Source: Halobellus rufus
GTDB lineage: Archaea; Halobacteriota; Halobacteria; Halobacteriales; Haloferacaceae
DNA: 64,000 nucleotides
Assembly: GCF_000739575.1 (NCBI RefSeq)
Contig: NZ_BBJO01000020.1
Span: 22,581 to 86,580 of the forward strand
Reading direction: 5' to 3'
Shown: piece after piece, positions 26,120-35,574 of the stretch
Numbering within the stretch: the first letter of the stretch is position 1
Layout of the letters: the number at the start of each line of letters is the position of its first letter
Notes under the pieces: model-generated
Databases searched by the model: none
Seen by the model: only the letters and a program-made list of their open reading frames with translations
What the model was told of the DNA's origin: nothing
Translations under genes and position numbers: made by a program

Positions 26120-26677
26120 ATGGTGACTGATCCAGTAGCGCTTCAGTTGGCCGCCGACCTGTTCCCCAACGGGATCAGTCGCTACGCCGTCGGCGGGCTC
26201 TTCGTCGGTCTCGGCGTGACCGTGATCTACCTCGGGACGGGCATCAGCGCCGGCGCGAGCACGTTCCTCGAATCGACGCTGTCGTACGTCTCCGAGAAGT
26301 CCCGCTTCCAGCAGTACGTCTCCTCGCGGGATTGGCGGCTCGTGTTCACCGCCGGCATCATCCTCGGCGCGGCCGCGTTCGCCGCGACGTTCCAGTCCGG
26401 CCTCGTCACGAGTTCGCTCTACCAACCGGGGACGACCGGACAGCTCTACGAGGTGGGCGGCGTGACGCTCTGGACGACCGACGTCCAGCCGTGGCGGCTG
26501 CTCGTCGGCGGCATCTTCGTCGGCGTCGGCACCCGGATCGGCAAGGGCTGTACGTCCGGCCACGGTGTCTGTGGCGTCGGCTCCGCGTCGAAGACGTCGA
26601 TCGTCGGCGTCCTCACGTTCCTCGCGGTCGCCATCGTCACCGCACAGATCGTCGCGGCACTGGGGGTGAGCCCGTAG
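26120..26677 (+). CDS. YeeE/YedE family membrane protein, first half
   Basis: The 185-residue membrane protein has about five helices and the family cysteine motif GKGCTSGHGVCG (near 146). Full-length YeeE/YedE proteins import thiosulfate through a path lined by cysteines; here the transporter is split into two genes. The second half starts at the next base after the stop codon, so the two are tightly coupled. It follows the rhodanese-metallo-beta-lactamase gene in one operon. Confidence 0.9.
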   Translation: MVTDPVALQLAADLFPNGISRYAVGGLFVGLGVTVIYLGTGISAGASTFLESTLSYVSEKSRFQQYVSSRDWRLVFTAGIILGAAAFAATFQSGLVTSSLYQPGTTGQLYEVGGVTLWTTDVQPWRLLVGGIFVGVGTRIGKGCTSGHGVCGVGSASKTSIVGVLTFLAVAIVTAQIVAALGVSP

Positions 26678-27097
26678 ATGGCCGACCGTCACCCCCTCTT
26701 CATGCCGCTGATCCTCGTCGGCGGCCTGATCTTCGGCTTCGGCCTCGGATTCAGCCACATGGCCCGCCCGGAGGTCGTGCTGAACTTCCTCCTGTTCGAG
26801 GACTTCGGGCTGATCTTCGTGATGTTCGGCGGGGCGATCGTCACCGGACTGACGTTCTTCCTCGCCCCGCGACTGTTCGGGCGCGCCCCGCTCACGGGCG
26901 ACGCGTTCGAGCGCCGTCTGAAGTCGTTCGACCGCAACGTCCTGATCGGCGGCGCGATCTTCGGCGTCGGCTGGGGGCTTTCGGGCATCTGTCCCGGTGC
27001 CGCCTACGCCAGCCTCGGCGTCGGAAACGTCACCATCCTCTGGGCGCTCGCCGGGATGTTCATCGGCGCGTACGCCCAGGGATACTGGCGAAGCTGA
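26678..27097 (+). CDS. YeeE/YedE family membrane protein, second half
   Basis: The 139-residue protein has four or so helices and the matching motif GLSGICPGAAYAS (near 105) with one cysteine. It completes the split YeeE/YedE transporter begun by the previous gene and abuts it with no spacer. It would form a heterodimeric pore for thiosulfate or a related sulfur compound. The split arrangement is common in haloarchaea and many bacteria. Confidence 0.9.
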   Translation: MADRHPLFMPLILVGGLIFGFGLGFSHMARPEVVLNFLLFEDFGLIFVMFGGAIVTGLTFFLAPRLFGRAPLTGDAFERRLKSFDRNVLIGGAIFGVGWGLSGICPGAAYASLGVGNVTILWALAGMFIGAYAQGYWRS

Positions 27098-27408
27098 CGC
27101 CGGCGACCGACGCTGCCGTCGCGACCGACGCTCGTTTTCACGATTCGGACGCACCCCCGGCCGAGTCAGCCTCCCGTCTGACACGGTTTTAAGTACGGTA
27201 GCGAAGAGCACACTACCGGGCGCGCACTGATACCGTAGCGTTGCACACGCTACGACAGGACGGTTGCTCCGTCCCCGACGGCCATCAGTTCCCATCCTCC
27301 CACCGCGCGCCCCACACGCGGACGCTGCACCCCGGTACCGACGTCGCCGTTCCCGCGGCGACGTGTCCGACGGCGCGTCGACGCGCCGTCCGATTCCGCC
27401 GAGTCGGC
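27098..27408. other. Convergent intergenic region with five strong hairpins
   Basis: Between the ends of convergent genes lie hairpins with stems at 27196-27201/27213-27218, 27234-27240/27248-27254, 27258-27263/27269-27274, 27341-27349/27356-27364, and a perfect 22-base palindrome at 27369-27390. A TATA-like GTTTTAAG at about 27186-27193 precedes the first hairpin. No protein frame is convincing. This could be a structured RNA gene, a bidirectional terminator, or both. Confidence 0.5.
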
Positions 27409-28092
27409 TTACTCCGTCGATATCCCTGCGCTCGATGCCTCGCCGATGAGCACCTCTCTCGCCCGTTCGAGCCCGTCGCCTTCGACGACGAGCGCGAGCT
27501 GATCGCCCGGTTCGATCACCGTCCCCGGGAGCGGGATCGTCATCGCCTCGCGCCGCCGACCGTGCGCGTAGATCCGGCCGAAGTCCCCGAGGTCGACGTC
27601 GTTCACCTTCTGGCCGATCACCGGCGCACCCTCGGGGATCGTCACGGTGGTGAGCCGGAGTTGCTCGGTCAGTTCGCCGAGCGCGTTGAACGTGCCGCCG
27701 AGCAGCGCCGTCTTCGCGCCCGCCGCGCCGAGGCGCTCGGGGTAGATCACCTCGTCGACGTCCGATTCGTACTGCTCGTAGATCTCCTCGGTGAAGTCCT
27801 CGCTGATCCGCATCGCCACGCGACAGCCGTGCCGTTTGCCGATCTTACACGCGGCGAAGTTGATGTTCGGATCGCCGGTGAGTCCGCCGACGGCGACCGC
27901 GTCTTCGACGCCGGCGCGCTTCAGTACCGACTCGTTGCTGCCGTCTCCCTCGACGACCTCGAACCCCGCGGTTCGCGCTCGCTCGGCCTTGTCCGGGTCG
28001 TTGTCGACCACGACGACCGGATAGCCCTCCTCGTGGAGAATCCGTGCCGTCCGCGCACCGACCCGGCCGTACCCGACGATGATGAACGTCAT
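27409..28092 (-). CDS. TrkA-family potassium regulator (RCK/KTN domain)
   Basis: The 227-residue protein opens with the NAD-binding motif MTFIIVGYGRVGARTARIL and the acidic residue in VVVVDNDP, has the GDGSNESVL segment, and ends with a TrkA-C domain (GAPVIGQKVNDVDLGDFG). It gates potassium or other ion channels in response to NAD(H) on the inner face of the membrane. No transporter subunit lies beside it. It shares no spacing with mutS upstream in the opposite sense: mutS ends 79 bases before its start on the same strand. Confidence 0.88.
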   Translation of the reverse strand: MTFIIVGYGRVGARTARILHEEGYPVVVVDNDPDKAERARTAGFEVVEGDGSNESVLKRAGVEDAVAVGGLTGDPNINFAACKIGKRHGCRVAMRISEDFTEEIYEQYESDVDEVIYPERLGAAGAKTALLGGTFNALGELTEQLRLTTVTIPEGAPVIGQKVNDVDLGDFGRIYAHGRRREAMTIPLPGTVIEPGDQLALVVEGDGLERAREVLIGEASSAGISTE

Positions 28093-28171
28093 GTGTCAAC
28101 ACAACACGCTCGGAGTACAAAAGCGTAGACCCGCATCCGAGTGGGCGACGGCCCCGGACGTCACCTCTCCC

Positions 28172-30901
28172 TCACTCGGTATCGGCCGAGCCGTCGTCGA
28201 GCCGCCGCTGCCACTCCTGGACTCTCGCCATCACGTCGATCGGGGACGTCCCGTTCAGATCCAACTCGCTCAACTCCGCCGCGATCGATTCGAATTCCGG
28301 CGCGGGGGCGGCGTCGCTCGCCTCGGTGTCGGCCGCCGCACCGTTCGTGATCCCCTGCGACGACGCGTCCCCCGACGCTCCGTCGCTGGCGAACTGCCCG
28401 GCCGAGAGGTCGAAGACCGCCTGCACCGGCTCGTCGCGCTCGTCGCGCCCACTGCCCCGAGCCTCGATCGCCTCCTCCGCTCGGAGCCGCGCGAGCACGT
28501 CGTCGGCGCGGGAGACGACCGGGTCGGGGACGCCCGCGAGTTCCGCGACGTGGACTCCGTAGGACCGGTCGGTCGGTCCCTCCTCGATCGTCCGCAGGAA
28601 CGTCACGCCGTCGCCCGACTCCCGCCCGCCGTCGACCGCCACGTGGACGTTCGCGACGCGGTCGAGGTGCTCCGCCAGCGACGTGAGTTCGTGGTAGTGC
28701 GTCGCGAAGAGCGTCTTCGCGCGCACCTCGTTGTGGAGGTACTCCGTCGCGGCCCACGCGATCGAGATGCCGTCGTAGGTGGCGGTTCCGCGCCCCACTT
28801 CGTCGAGGACGACCAGCGAGTCCTCAGAGGCGGAGTGGAGGATGTTCGAGAGCTCCTGCATCTCGACCATGAACGTCGACCGGCCCTGCGCGAGTTCGTC
28901 GAGCGCGCCGACGCGGGTGTAGATGCCGTCGACGACGCCGACGGTCGCCGAGCGCGCCGGGACGAAACTGCCGATCTGCGCGAGCAGCGCGATGAGCGCG
29001 ACCTGTCGCATGTACGTCGACTTGCCGCTCATGTTCGGCCCGGTGACGAGCAGGAACTCGCGGTCTTCTCCCATCCGGAGGTCGTTCGGGACGAAGTCGG
29101 TCGTCTGCTCGACGACGGGGTGTCGCCCGGCGTCGATGTCGAGCGGCCCGGACGCGGTCAGCTCAGGCCGCGTCCAGTCGTTGCCGGCCGCGTGCGTCGC
29201 CAGCGACGCCAACGCGTCGATCTCGGCGAGCGCGCGCCCGACGTCCTGCAGGAGCGCCGCGCGGTCGGCGACGCGCTCGCGGAGCTCGCAGAACAGTTCG
29301 TACTCGAGATCGCCGCGGGCCTCCTCCAGCCTGAGGACGTCGCGCTCGCGCTCCTCCAGTTCGTCGGTGACGAACCGCTTCGAGTTCTTCAGCGTCTTGA
29401 TCTCCCGGTAGTGCTCGGGCACGTCGTCGGCGACGGACTTGCCAACCTGGATGTAGTAGCCGTCGGTCTTGTTGCGGTCGACGGTGACGTGGCTCAGGCC
29501 GTGCTGGCGCTTCTCGCGCTCGGCGAGGGTGTCGATCCACTCTCGGGCCTCGTCGTGGCGCTCCAGCAACTCGTCCAGTTCGTCGTCGTGGCCCCGGCGG
29601 AACAGCCCGCCCTGTCGCAGGGTCTTCGGTGGGTCCTCGGCCAGCGCCGACTCCAGTTCCTCGCGCAGGCGGCCAGCGGCCTCCCTGTCCGGCCGCTCGA
29701 CGACGTCGGCGAGCGGCGAGTCGGCCAGCGGCGATCCCGCGATGGCGTCGGCGACGTCCGGGAGGATCGCGAGCGTGTCGCGGGCGGCCAGCAGGTCCCG
29801 CGCGTCGGCGCTGCCGGAGGTCGCCCGCGCGGCCAGCCGTTCGAGGTCGTAGCCGCCGTCGAGCGTCTCCCGCACGCGTTCGCGAGCCAGCGCCGCCGAG
29901 GCCAACGCGTCGACGCAGTCGAGCCGTCGGTTCAACTCCCCGCGGTCCCGCCGCGGCCGCGTCACCCACTCGCGGAGGAGCCGCCCGCCGGGGCTCGTGA
30001 CGGTGTGGTCGATCGTGTCGACGAGCGTGCCGTCCCGATCGCCCTGCATCGTCTCGGTGAGTTCGAGGTTCCGCTGGGTGGTCGCGTCGAGTTCGAGGTG
30101 CTCGCTCGTCTCGAAGGTCCGGAGGCGCGTCATCGACGGAAGCACGCCCGCGCCGGTGTCCTCCACGTAGCGGAGCGCCGCGCCCGCGGCCCGGACCGCC
30201 GGGTCGGCTTCGATCCCGACGCTCGAAAGCGTCTCGCGACCGAACTGCTCCCGGAGCGCGTGCTTCGCTCGCCCGGGTGCGAACGCGTCGGTCTCGAACA
30301 GCGCGACCGACGCGTCCGTCTCCTCGCGGAGCCGCCGGACGAACGCGTCGTCGTCGCGGGCGTCCGGCCCCGGGAGGACCTCGACCGGACCGAAGCGGTA
30401 CAGCTCCGAGAGCGCGTCGTCGACATCGGCGGCGACGGTCACGAGGAACTGCCCCGTCGTCGCGTCGACGAACGCGAGGCCGACGCCGTCGGCGTTCGAC
30501 TGCGTCGCCGACTCCGACCCGCTCCCACCGTCGACGACGGCGGCGATGTATCGCGCGTCGGCGTCGTCGGTCTCCAGCAGCGTTCCGGGCGTCACGACGC
30601 GCGTCACCTCGCGGTAGTGGTCGCCCGCGTCGTCCTCGAACTGGTCGGCGACCGCGACCCGGTAGCCGCGCTCGACAAGCGCCTTCAGGTACGGCGTGAG
30701 GTCGTCGACGGGGACGCCGGCCATCGGGTAGGACGACCCGTGCGAGGACTTCTGTGAGACCTTCAGATCCAACTCCTCGGCGACCAACTCGGCGTCGTCG
30801 GCGAAGAACTCGTAGAAGTCGCCGCACTGCATCGTCAGGATGTCGGCGTCGGTGTCGGACTTCAGAGAGAGAAACTGCTCGACGATTCCCTGCGAGGCCA
30901 T
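28172..30901 (-). CDS. mutS: DNA mismatch repair protein MutS
   Basis: This 909-residue protein is full-length MutS1. The mismatch-wedge motif GDFYEFF (Phe29, Glu31) lies at the N-terminus and Walker A GPNMSGKSTYMRQ near 620, followed by the ABC-type DEVGRGTATYDG. The acidic tail after residue 790 (SDGASGDASSQGITNGAA) is longer than in bacteria, as in other haloarchaea. It recognises mismatches and recruits MutL. Haloarchaea are among the few archaea with MutS/MutL; mutL is 24 kb away in this window. A TATA-like GTTTTAT lies about 25 bases before the ATG. Confidence 0.97.
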   Translation of the reverse strand: MASQGIVEQFLSLKSDTDADILTMQCGDFYEFFADDAELVAEELDLKVSQKSSHGSSYPMAGVPVDDLTPYLKALVERGYRVAVADQFEDDAGDHYREVTRVVTPGTLLETDDADARYIAAVVDGGSGSESATQSNADGVGLAFVDATTGQFLVTVAADVDDALSELYRFGPVEVLPGPDARDDDAFVRRLREETDASVALFETDAFAPGRAKHALREQFGRETLSSVGIEADPAVRAAGAALRYVEDTGAGVLPSMTRLRTFETSEHLELDATTQRNLELTETMQGDRDGTLVDTIDHTVTSPGGRLLREWVTRPRRDRGELNRRLDCVDALASAALARERVRETLDGGYDLERLAARATSGSADARDLLAARDTLAILPDVADAIAGSPLADSPLADVVERPDREAAGRLREELESALAEDPPKTLRQGGLFRRGHDDELDELLERHDEAREWIDTLAEREKRQHGLSHVTVDRNKTDGYYIQVGKSVADDVPEHYREIKTLKNSKRFVTDELEERERDVLRLEEARGDLEYELFCELRERVADRAALLQDVGRALAEIDALASLATHAAGNDWTRPELTASGPLDIDAGRHPVVEQTTDFVPNDLRMGEDREFLLVTGPNMSGKSTYMRQVALIALLAQIGSFVPARSATVGVVDGIYTRVGALDELAQGRSTFMVEMQELSNILHSASEDSLVVLDEVGRGTATYDGISIAWAATEYLHNEVRAKTLFATHYHELTSLAEHLDRVANVHVAVDGGRESGDGVTFLRTIEEGPTDRSYGVHVAELAGVPDPVVSRADDVLARLRAEEAIEARGSGRDERDEPVQAVFDLSAGQFASDGASGDASSQGITNGAAADTEASDAAPAPEFESIAAELSELDLNGTSPIDVMARVQEWQRRLDDGSADTE

Positions 30902-30969
30902 ACGCGCACCAGGGCAGCGGGCGGATAAAACGCTGCGGTCTGTCGGCTTCCCGGTCCTCCGAGCGACGA

Positions 30970-30978
30970 TTTATATAC
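30970..30978 (+). promoter_or_regulatory. TATA-like element before structured RNA element A
   Basis: TTTATATAC lies about 39 bases before the first base of the outer helix of element A. The interval from here to the helix aligns with the same interval before element B, including TACGA, GGCCA and CGTGA. The motif is almost palindromic, so it could also serve the minus strand. Confidence 0.4.
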
Positions 30979-30999
30979 GAGAACGCGGCCAGCGCCCTC

Positions 31000-31110
31000 G
31001 TGAGCTAGAAACAGCCCCGCGCCGGGCCGCGGTTGTCTGGCACGTCGGCGCGGGCAATCGGCGGCGCTCGGGGGCGCGTCGTCGATGCGGGTGCCAGCTG
31101 TTCGCCACGT
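31000..31110 (+). ncRNA. Structured RNA element A (pseudoknot, paired with element B)
   Basis: Outer helix AACAG (31010-31014) with CTGTT (31098-31102). Hairpin CCCGCGCCGG (31016-31025) with TCGGCGCGGG (31045-31054). Loop segment CTGGCAC (31037-31043) pairs with GTGCCAG (31091-31097) beside the outer helix. A smaller GCGC hairpin lies between. Element B at 41.4 kb repeats this layout with compensatory changes (one pair in the hairpin, two in the pseudoknot). The orientation is not proven; a TATA-like box favours plus. It lies between the ubaA stop and the mutS promoter. The limits are approximate. Confidence 0.6.
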
Positions 31111-31167
31111 CGAGCCGAGGAGCGACTGCCCCGTCAGTCCACGCCGACCGTATACGTCGCCGGGACC

Positions 31168-31980
31168 TCAGTCCGCGCCGATCGTGCACGCTTCGGTGTA
31201 CTCCACGTCGTCGATGGAGTCGATCGGGTCGTCGCCGCAGACGGGACAGTCGGGGTTCCGCTGGTAGGGGACCGTCTCGAAACTCATCTCCATCGCGTCG
31301 TAGAAGAGCAGCCGACCGCGGAGCGTCTCGCCGGCACCGAGCAGCAGCTTCACCGCCTCGGTCGCTTGGACGCAGCCCACGGTCCCGGGGAGGACGCCGA
31401 GGACGCCCGTGGTCGCGCAGTCGGGGACCGTCCCGGGCTCGGGCGCTTCCGGGAACAGACAGCGGTAGCAGGGGCCGTCCGGCTCCAGCGTCGTGAGCTG
31501 TCCCTCGAACTTGTAGATCGCGCCGTGAGCGATGGGTATCTCCCGCAGCCGACAGAAGTCGTTGAGCAGGTAGCGCGTGGGGAAGTTGTCGGAGGCGTCG
31601 ACGACGACGTCGTGGCCGGGGACGACGTCGGCGACGTTCTCCTTTCCCAGCCTCGTCTCGTACGTGTCGACGTCGACGTCCGGGTTGAGGTTCGCGACGA
31701 AGTCCGCGGCGCTGTCGACCTTCGGCCGCCCGACGTCGTCGTCGCCGTGGATCACCTGCCGCTGGAGGTTGCTCCGCTCGACGACGTCGTCGTCGATGAT
31801 GCCGAGCGTGCCGACCCCCGCGGCGGCGAGGTACTGGATCACCGGCGCGCCGAGTCCGCCCGCGCCGACGACGAGCACGCGCGAGTCGAGGAGCTTCGCC
31901 TGGCCCTCGGGGCCGACCTCGTCCATAATGATGTGTCTGGAGTACCGATCCAGTTGCGTCGAATCGAGTGAGAGTGACAT
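31168..31980 (-). CDS. ubaA: E1-like SAMP-activating enzyme (ThiF/MoeB family)
   Basis: The 270-residue protein has the adenylation-domain motif GAGGLGAPVIQYLAAAGVG, DDDVVERSNLQRQ with the catalytic arginine, the zinc cysteines in CYRCLFPEAP and CPVCGDDPI, and the cysteine-containing DCATTGVLG. In haloarchaea the UbaA protein activates the small ubiquitin-like SAMP proteins both for protein conjugation and for sulfur transfer into molybdopterin and tRNA. Position and length match that gene. Structured element A follows its stop codon. Confidence 0.92.
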   Translation of the reverse strand: MSLSLDSTQLDRYSRHIIMDEVGPEGQAKLLDSRVLVVGAGGLGAPVIQYLAAAGVGTLGIIDDDVVERSNLQRQVIHGDDDVGRPKVDSAADFVANLNPDVDVDTYETRLGKENVADVVPGHDVVVDASDNFPTRYLLNDFCRLREIPIAHGAIYKFEGQLTTLEPDGPCYRCLFPEAPEPGTVPDCATTGVLGVLPGTVGCVQATEAVKLLLGAGETLRGRLLFYDAMEMSFETVPYQRNPDCPVCGDDPIDSIDDVEYTEACTIGAD

Positions 31981-32055
31981 ACGCGTAGTCGGTGCTCTAT
32001 CGGGATAACTTCTCGTGGAACTCGACGCGCCGTCTCGCGCGGTCGCTGGTGGTCC

Positions 32056-32349
32056 TTATTCGGCGCAGCAGGCTTCCGCCTCGTCGGTGTCGCCCTCGGC
32101 CGGCGGGACCTCCGGCGCGTCGTCGGTGAGCTGATAGAGGTTCTGCCGCGCGTCGGCGAAGTAGACGTCCTCGTCGACGACGTCGATCCCTTCGAGCCGT
32201 TCGAGCGCGTACCGGACCGTCCGCGCCGACAGCATCGACTCCTGGACGATCCCCTTCTGGGTCAGCGGCCCGTTGTATTCGAGTACCTTGAAAACCAGCT
32301 TCGCGCTCGGCGGGAGGTCGTCGAGACTCTCCTGTTCTGCCTCTGCCAT
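32056..32349 (-). CDS. Small winged-helix transcriptional regulator
   Basis: The 97-residue protein is a single winged helix: LPPSAKLVFKVLEYNGPLTQKGIVQESMLSARTVRYALERLEGIDVV, with a recognition helix around SARTVRYAL, followed by a beta wing and an acidic, cysteine-containing tail (EACCAE). It resembles haloarchaeal MarR- or TrmB-like helix-turn-helix proteins. The tandem cysteines at the C-terminus could respond to metal or redox state, but this is speculation. Target genes are unknown. Confidence 0.78.
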   Translation of the reverse strand: MAEAEQESLDDLPPSAKLVFKVLEYNGPLTQKGIVQESMLSARTVRYALERLEGIDVVDEDVYFADARQNLYQLTDDAPEVPPAEGDTDEAEACCAE

Positions 32350-32552
32350 CAGTACGAATCAGCGGTCGAACGGGCATAAACCTTCGCGAGTTATGACGGT
32401 AACGCGCCCAAATAGCGGAGTGACAGCGGGTTACGGCGACGTAACCACGCTGTCTTTCAGGCGGGAGCGAAACCGATCGGTGATGACAACCGACGCGAAA
32501 GTCGCGGACGTCGACGACGTCCCGGAGTCGACGTCGCACCGCTCCTTTCGCG

Positions 32553-35450
32553 CTACTCCGCTTCGAGTTCGATCGCCGGGCGGAACGGCACGGCCTGCTT
32601 GCGGGCCTCGACGTCCTCGCCCTCGCGCTGGACGACGATCTCGGCGTCGAACTCCGTCGCGAGGAAGTCCGCGGCCCGCTCGTAGGCGTCGGCCTCGTCG
32701 ACCGCCGAGAGCGTCGCGAGCGTCTCCTCGTCGCGTCCGCGTGCGAACTCGACGAGTTCGCCCACGAGGTCGTTGACCGCGTTCCCGCGCTCGCGGAGGT
32801 CGGGGTCCTGCATCACTTCGCCCATCACCGCGCCCTGATCCGCGCCGACGTCGGCGACCGTCGCGAACACCTCGCGCTTCCAGTCGGCGGCGACGGTGAT
32901 CCGGATGCGGTCGGGTTCGGCCTCGGGGACGTCCTCGTCGGCGTTCTGCAGCGACTGCTGGATCCCCTGAATGTCGTCGACGAGCCGTTCGATCTGGGTC
33001 TCGGCGGCTTCGATCTCGGGATCGAGTAGGTCCTCGTCGACGTCCGGCCACGGAGCGTCTTCGGCGGGCGTGCCCGTGAGCTGTTCGTGGAGCTCGTTCG
33101 TCAGGAACGGGACGAACGGCGCGAGGAGTCGGAGGCGCGTCTCGAGTACCTCCCGCAGCGTCCAGCGCGCCGCGGGCCGCGAGCGGTCCGTCCGGCGGCG
33201 GTACCACCGAAGGTCCTCCTCGAAGTCGTAGAAGGCCGCCTGACTCGCGGTTCTGGTCTCCGAGCCCTCCATCGCCTCGGTGACCGTCGAGATCGTGTGT
33301 TGCAGGCGCGACAGCAGCCAGCGGTCCGCGGTGGTCAGTTCGGGTCGCTCCTCGGGACCGGGGTCGTCGACGACGTCGTGCGCGCGGTTCCAGAAGCGTT
33401 CGAGCTGATTCCGGACGGAGGCGACCTGTTCGGCGCGCCAGTCGTAGTCCTGCCACGGCTCCGCCGAGTTGAGGAGGAAGAAGCGAACCGTGTCCGCGCC
33501 GTACTCCTCGATGGCCTTGCCGGGGAGGACCACGTGGCCCTTCGAGGAGGACATCTTCTCGCCCTCGAGGAGGCCCATCCCCATAATGACGATCCCCTCG
33601 GGCCACTGCGCCTCGTCGAACAGTTCGGCGTGGTGGAACAGGTAGAACGTCAGGTGATTCGAGATGAGGTCGTTCGCGGAGAACCGGTAGGTGACCGGGT
33701 ACCAATAGAGCCACTCCGCGCGGAGCTCCAGCGCGCGCTCGTCGGGGTCGTCGACGGCGTCTGCGCCGTAAAAGAGCGCGTCGAAGAACTCCCGATCGAG
33801 GTCGTCTGCGGGGATCTCGTCGAGCCGGTGGGCGATCGTGTAGTACGCCATGTAGATCGTCGAGTCCGACAGTGGCTCGATGACGAAGTCCTGATCCCAC
33901 GGCAGCCGCGTTCCGAGCCCGTAGTTCCGGATGCAGGGCCACTCGTTCAGCCAGTCGATCGTGTGGTCGTACTCCCCGCGGGTGTTCTCGGGGACGGCCT
34001 CCATCCGCGAGACGACCTCGTGGGCCTTCGCTTTCCACGCCTCGTCGTTGTAGCGCAGGAACCACGTGTCCTGCTCGGCGACGACGACGTCGCCCCCGCA
34101 GCGGCAGACGACCTCCTCGGAGAACTCCCGCATCGTGCCGAACGCGCCCTCTTCGCGGTAGGCGTCGCGGAAGCGCCCGCGGACGTCCTCGACGACCTCG
34201 CCGGCGAACTCGCCATACTCGTCGTTCAGTCGGCCGCTGTGGAACTCGCTGTTGTACAGCTCTTTCGTGGCCTCTTCGAGCGCGGGATCGGCGCTGGACT
34301 CGATGCCCGCGTCCTCGACGGCCGTCTTCGCGGGGATCTCGCCGTAGCCCTCGATCGTGAGGATCGGAATCGGCTCGATCTCCGCGACCTCGGCGGGGTC
34401 GATCCCGTATTCCCGCATCCGCTCGTCGTCGGCCTTCGCCTCTTCGAGCGCGACGTAGTCGTCCGGCGAGTGCGCCGGCACCGACATCACGACGCCGGTG
34501 GCGTTGTCGGCGTCGACGAAGTCCGCGGGCAGGACGAGCACCTCGTCGCCGGTGATCGGGTTGGTGACGCGCTCGCCGACGAGGTGCTCGCCCGCGACGG
34601 TCCGCTTCGGCGTCACCTCGTGGCCCTGCAGTTGGAGCTTCTCGACCGCCGCGGCGGAGACGAACCACTCCTCGCCGTCGACGTCGGCGACGACGTAGTC
34701 GGCGTCGGGATCGATGTAGGCGTTGGTCACGCCGCGGACCGTCTCGGGGCGGAGCGTCGCCATCGGCACGACCGTGTCGCCGTGGCCGAAGCGGACCAGC
34801 GTGTACTCCTGGAACTCCGCCTCCTCGCCTTCCAGCAGGTCGTGGGTCGTGACCGGCTGTTTCTCGTTCGTGCAGTACTTGACCGGGTGCAGGCCCTTCT
34901 CTAGGAGTCCCCGGTCGCGGAGCGTCTCGTACTGCCAGGTGATGAACTTCGAGTACCGGTCGTCGTTGGTGGTGAACTCCCGCCGCCAGTCGATCGAGAG
35001 CCCGAGGTCCTTCATCCCCTTCTTGTAGTGTTCCTCGATGAAGTGGCGGGCGTAGCCCATCGGCGTTTCGAGGTCCTGCAGGGTGTCCTCGGCGACGTTG
35101 TAGGTGTCCCGAAGCACCGAGAGTTGTTCCTCCTCGCCCTTCTTCAGGCGCTCGACCGCGCCGATGATCGGCGTGCCGGTGACGTGCCAGGCGATCGGAA
35201 AGAGGACGTTGTCGCCCTGCTGTCGCCGGTAGCGGGCGTACACGTCGGGGACGGTGTACGTCCGGGCGTGACCGATGTGCATCCCGCCGCTGGGGTAGGG
35301 GTAGGGGACGGTGATGAACGTCGGTTCGTCGCCCTCGGCGTCGCCGTCGTCGCCCGCTGGGACGTCCGCGTCGGGGTCGGCCTCGTAGCGACCCTCTTCG
35401 GCCCACCGCTCCCGCCAGCGCGCTTCGAGTTCCTGCGGGTCGTAGTCCAT
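32553..35450 (-). CDS. leuS: Leucyl-tRNA synthetase
   Basis: The 965-residue protein is an archaeal-type LeuRS. The HIGH motif is at residues 58-61 after PYPSGGM, the CP1 editing domain follows, and the KMSKS-like EKMSSSKG is near 632. The anticodon-binding domain and archaeal C-terminal extension complete it. I chose the ATG at 35450 because the preceding in-frame 51 residues have no resemblance to the family. It charges tRNA-Leu in the cytoplasm. The region 32350-32552 between its stop and the winged-helix gene shows one hairpin (GGTTAC/GTAACC) and no gene. Confidence 0.97.
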   Translation of the reverse strand: MDYDPQELEARWRERWAEEGRYEADPDADVPAGDDGDAEGDEPTFITVPYPYPSGGMHIGHARTYTVPDVYARYRRQQGDNVLFPIAWHVTGTPIIGAVERLKKGEEEQLSVLRDTYNVAEDTLQDLETPMGYARHFIEEHYKKGMKDLGLSIDWRREFTTNDDRYSKFITWQYETLRDRGLLEKGLHPVKYCTNEKQPVTTHDLLEGEEAEFQEYTLVRFGHGDTVVPMATLRPETVRGVTNAYIDPDADYVVADVDGEEWFVSAAAVEKLQLQGHEVTPKRTVAGEHLVGERVTNPITGDEVLVLPADFVDADNATGVVMSVPAHSPDDYVALEEAKADDERMREYGIDPAEVAEIEPIPILTIEGYGEIPAKTAVEDAGIESSADPALEEATKELYNSEFHSGRLNDEYGEFAGEVVEDVRGRFRDAYREEGAFGTMREFSEEVVCRCGGDVVVAEQDTWFLRYNDEAWKAKAHEVVSRMEAVPENTRGEYDHTIDWLNEWPCIRNYGLGTRLPWDQDFVIEPLSDSTIYMAYYTIAHRLDEIPADDLDREFFDALFYGADAVDDPDERALELRAEWLYWYPVTYRFSANDLISNHLTFYLFHHAELFDEAQWPEGIVIMGMGLLEGEKMSSSKGHVVLPGKAIEEYGADTVRFFLLNSAEPWQDYDWRAEQVASVRNQLERFWNRAHDVVDDPGPEERPELTTADRWLLSRLQHTISTVTEAMEGSETRTASQAAFYDFEEDLRWYRRRTDRSRPAARWTLREVLETRLRLLAPFVPFLTNELHEQLTGTPAEDAPWPDVDEDLLDPEIEAAETQIERLVDDIQGIQQSLQNADEDVPEAEPDRIRITVAADWKREVFATVADVGADQGAVMGEVMQDPDLRERGNAVNDLVGELVEFARGRDEETLATLSAVDEADAYERAADFLATEFDAEIVVQREGEDVEARKQAVPFRPAIELEAE

Positions 35451-35574
35451 ACCTATGGTCTCTGGACGGGAGGGTAAAATATCTCCTAACTCCGACGAGC
35501 GTCCGCTCCGGCGTCGCTTCTCGCACGCGAGCCGAAAGGACAACGCTAAGGCCGCCGCGCGGCCGGGTTCCAGT

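Noticed and set aside
27255..27275. Possible third copy of the pseudoknot element, because of CGGTTGCTC
   Set aside because: The outer AACAG/CTGTT helix and the loop-to-3' pairing are absent, so only the short string is shared.
28079..30757. An 892-codon open frame antisense to mutS
   Set aside because: The mutS frame has all family motifs; the antisense protein is arginine-rich and has no domains.
32478..32484. GTGATGA as a C box of a C/D small RNA in the leuS-regulator gap
   Set aside because: No D box (CTGA) lies at a suitable distance and no terminal stem is seen.
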